From assembly GCA_947476535.1 (NCBI GenBank), contig CANJRC010000026.1, forward strand, positions 1-41,463: a stretch of 41,463 nt of DNA, read 5' to 3'. The translations under genes were made by a program, and so were the position numbers. A model generated the notes under the pieces. That model did no database searches. It was not told the origin of the DNA and worked only from the letters and a program-made list of their open reading frames with translations. The DNA is from Betaproteobacteria bacterium (GTDB lineage Bacteria; Pseudomonadota; Gammaproteobacteria; Burkholderiales; SG8-39). Shown one piece after another: positions 40,972 to 41,463 of this stretch (the stretch's first letter is position 1; each line of letters starts with the position of its first letter).

Positions 40972-41463
40972 TCAGCCGCCGATATAGGACATCTCGATCT
41001 TGCGCTCGCGCGCCGTGGCCTCGGTGCGAATTTCCGAATAACGGTCGCTGCGTGCCTGCCAGAGCTGCGCGATGGACGATTGAATGTCGGCATCGGATGC
41101 ATGGCCGCGCAACAAGGCGCGCAAGTCGTGGCCTTCCTTGGCAAACAGGCAGGTGTAGAGCATGCCTTCGGTGGACAACCGCAGTCGCGTGCAGTCGCGG
41201 CAAAAAGCCTGGGTGACCGATGAGATGACGCCGATTTCTCCCGAGCCGTCACGGTAGCGCCAGCGCGCGGCCACTTCCCCCGGGTATTGGGATGCCACCG
41301 GTTCCAGTGGCATGTCCTCGGAGATCATGCGCACGATCTGGCTGGAGGGAACGACGTCGTCCATGCGCCATCCGTTGGTTGCGCCGACATCCATGAACTC
41401 GATGTAGCGAACGATATGGCCGCTGCCGCGAAAGTGGCGTGCCATCGGCACGATGCTCGCGTC
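40972..41463 (-). CDS. moaA: GTP 3',8-cyclase MoaA (C-terminal part)
   Basis: The frame is open to the right edge, so the N-terminal radical-SAM part lies outside the window. The visible part has [14 protein letters not shown], the C-terminal 4Fe-4S cluster cysteines in [14 protein letters not shown] and YTCLF, the LRALLRG segment, and ends in the Gly-Gly tail (MSYIGG) that MoaA requires. MoaA makes the first intermediate of molybdenum cofactor synthesis from GTP. It is followed on the minus strand by the Ldh gene after 185 bp. Confidence 0.96.
   Translation of the reverse strand, partial: DASIVPMARHFRGSGHIVRYIEFMDVGATNGWRMDDVVPSSQIVRMISEDMPLEPVASQYPGEVAARWRYRDGSGEIGVISSVTQAFCRDCTRLRLSTEGMLYTCLFAKEGHDLRALLRGHASDADIQSSIAQLWQARSDRYSEIRTEATARERKIEMSYIGG

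Noticed and set aside
1..41463. CRISPR array, tRNA or rRNA genes, prophage or complete insertion sequence
   Set aside because: No regularly spaced direct repeats with unique spacers, cloverleaf-like genes, phage structural genes or transposase frames were recognised on either strand.

Overview
The window is GC-rich, gene-dense bacterial chromosome, most likely from a betaproteobacterium of the Burkholderiales type. The clues are a solitary Bug-type (tripartite tricarboxylate) solute receptor, amidohydrolase/luciferase-like catabolic genes, a tesA-ybbA-ybbP block, a MoaA/MobA/MoeA set and a B12-type MerR regulator heading a cfa-like lipid operon. No rRNA, tRNA, CRISPR array or intact insertion sequence was seen.

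Layout. 1-1976 (minus): the N-terminal part of a very large surface or secreted protein, made of about 50 eight-residue repeats followed by cadherin-like 101-residue repeats, running off the left edge. 1977-3564: an AT-richer gap, a small hypothetical gene and a Crp/Fnr regulator. 3.5-8.6 kb: a catabolic patch with two amidohydrolases, a Bug receptor and a luciferase-like oxidoreductase. 8.9-18.0 kb: a tightly overlapping plus-strand operon headed by a CarH/LitR-like B12-binding MerR protein, followed by two SAM methyltransferases, DUF2878, DUF1295, a DUF6134-like secreted protein, a lipocalin, a fatty acid desaturase, an FAD amine-oxidase-like protein and DUF1365. The enzyme set matches what is known for methylated/furan fatty acid formation on membrane phospholipids. 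18.0-22.6 kb: tesA (minus) opposite ybbA, an msrB and a ybbP-like permease. 22.6-24.7 kb: truncated hemoglobin, an internally duplicated bicupin and a DUF1330 protein.

24.8-26.04 kb holds what I read as an integrase-less array of integron gene cassettes. It has two 57-bp attC-like sites, three minus-strand cassette ORFs (one of only 43 residues), and an inverted repeat around one cassette gene. 26.3-30.8 kb: hotdog-fold protein, small hypothetical, MFS transporter, rmuC and two small hypotheticals. 30.9-37.6 kb: a second luciferase-like oxidoreductase, a SnoaL-like protein, ABC ATPase and permease, two paralogous phytanoyl-CoA-dioxygenase-like genes around a truncated substrate-binding-protein gene, and an SDR. 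37.7-41.46 kb (minus): moaA (partial), an Ldh-type dehydrogenase, mobA and moeA, the molybdenum cofactor block.

The most notable items are the light/B12-regulated lipid operon with two palindromic operator candidates, one lying over the regulator's own start codon; the cassette array; the octapeptide-repeat protein; and the broken transporter gene between the two dioxygenases. Function calls rest on motifs read by eye and family knowledge; no database search was possible.
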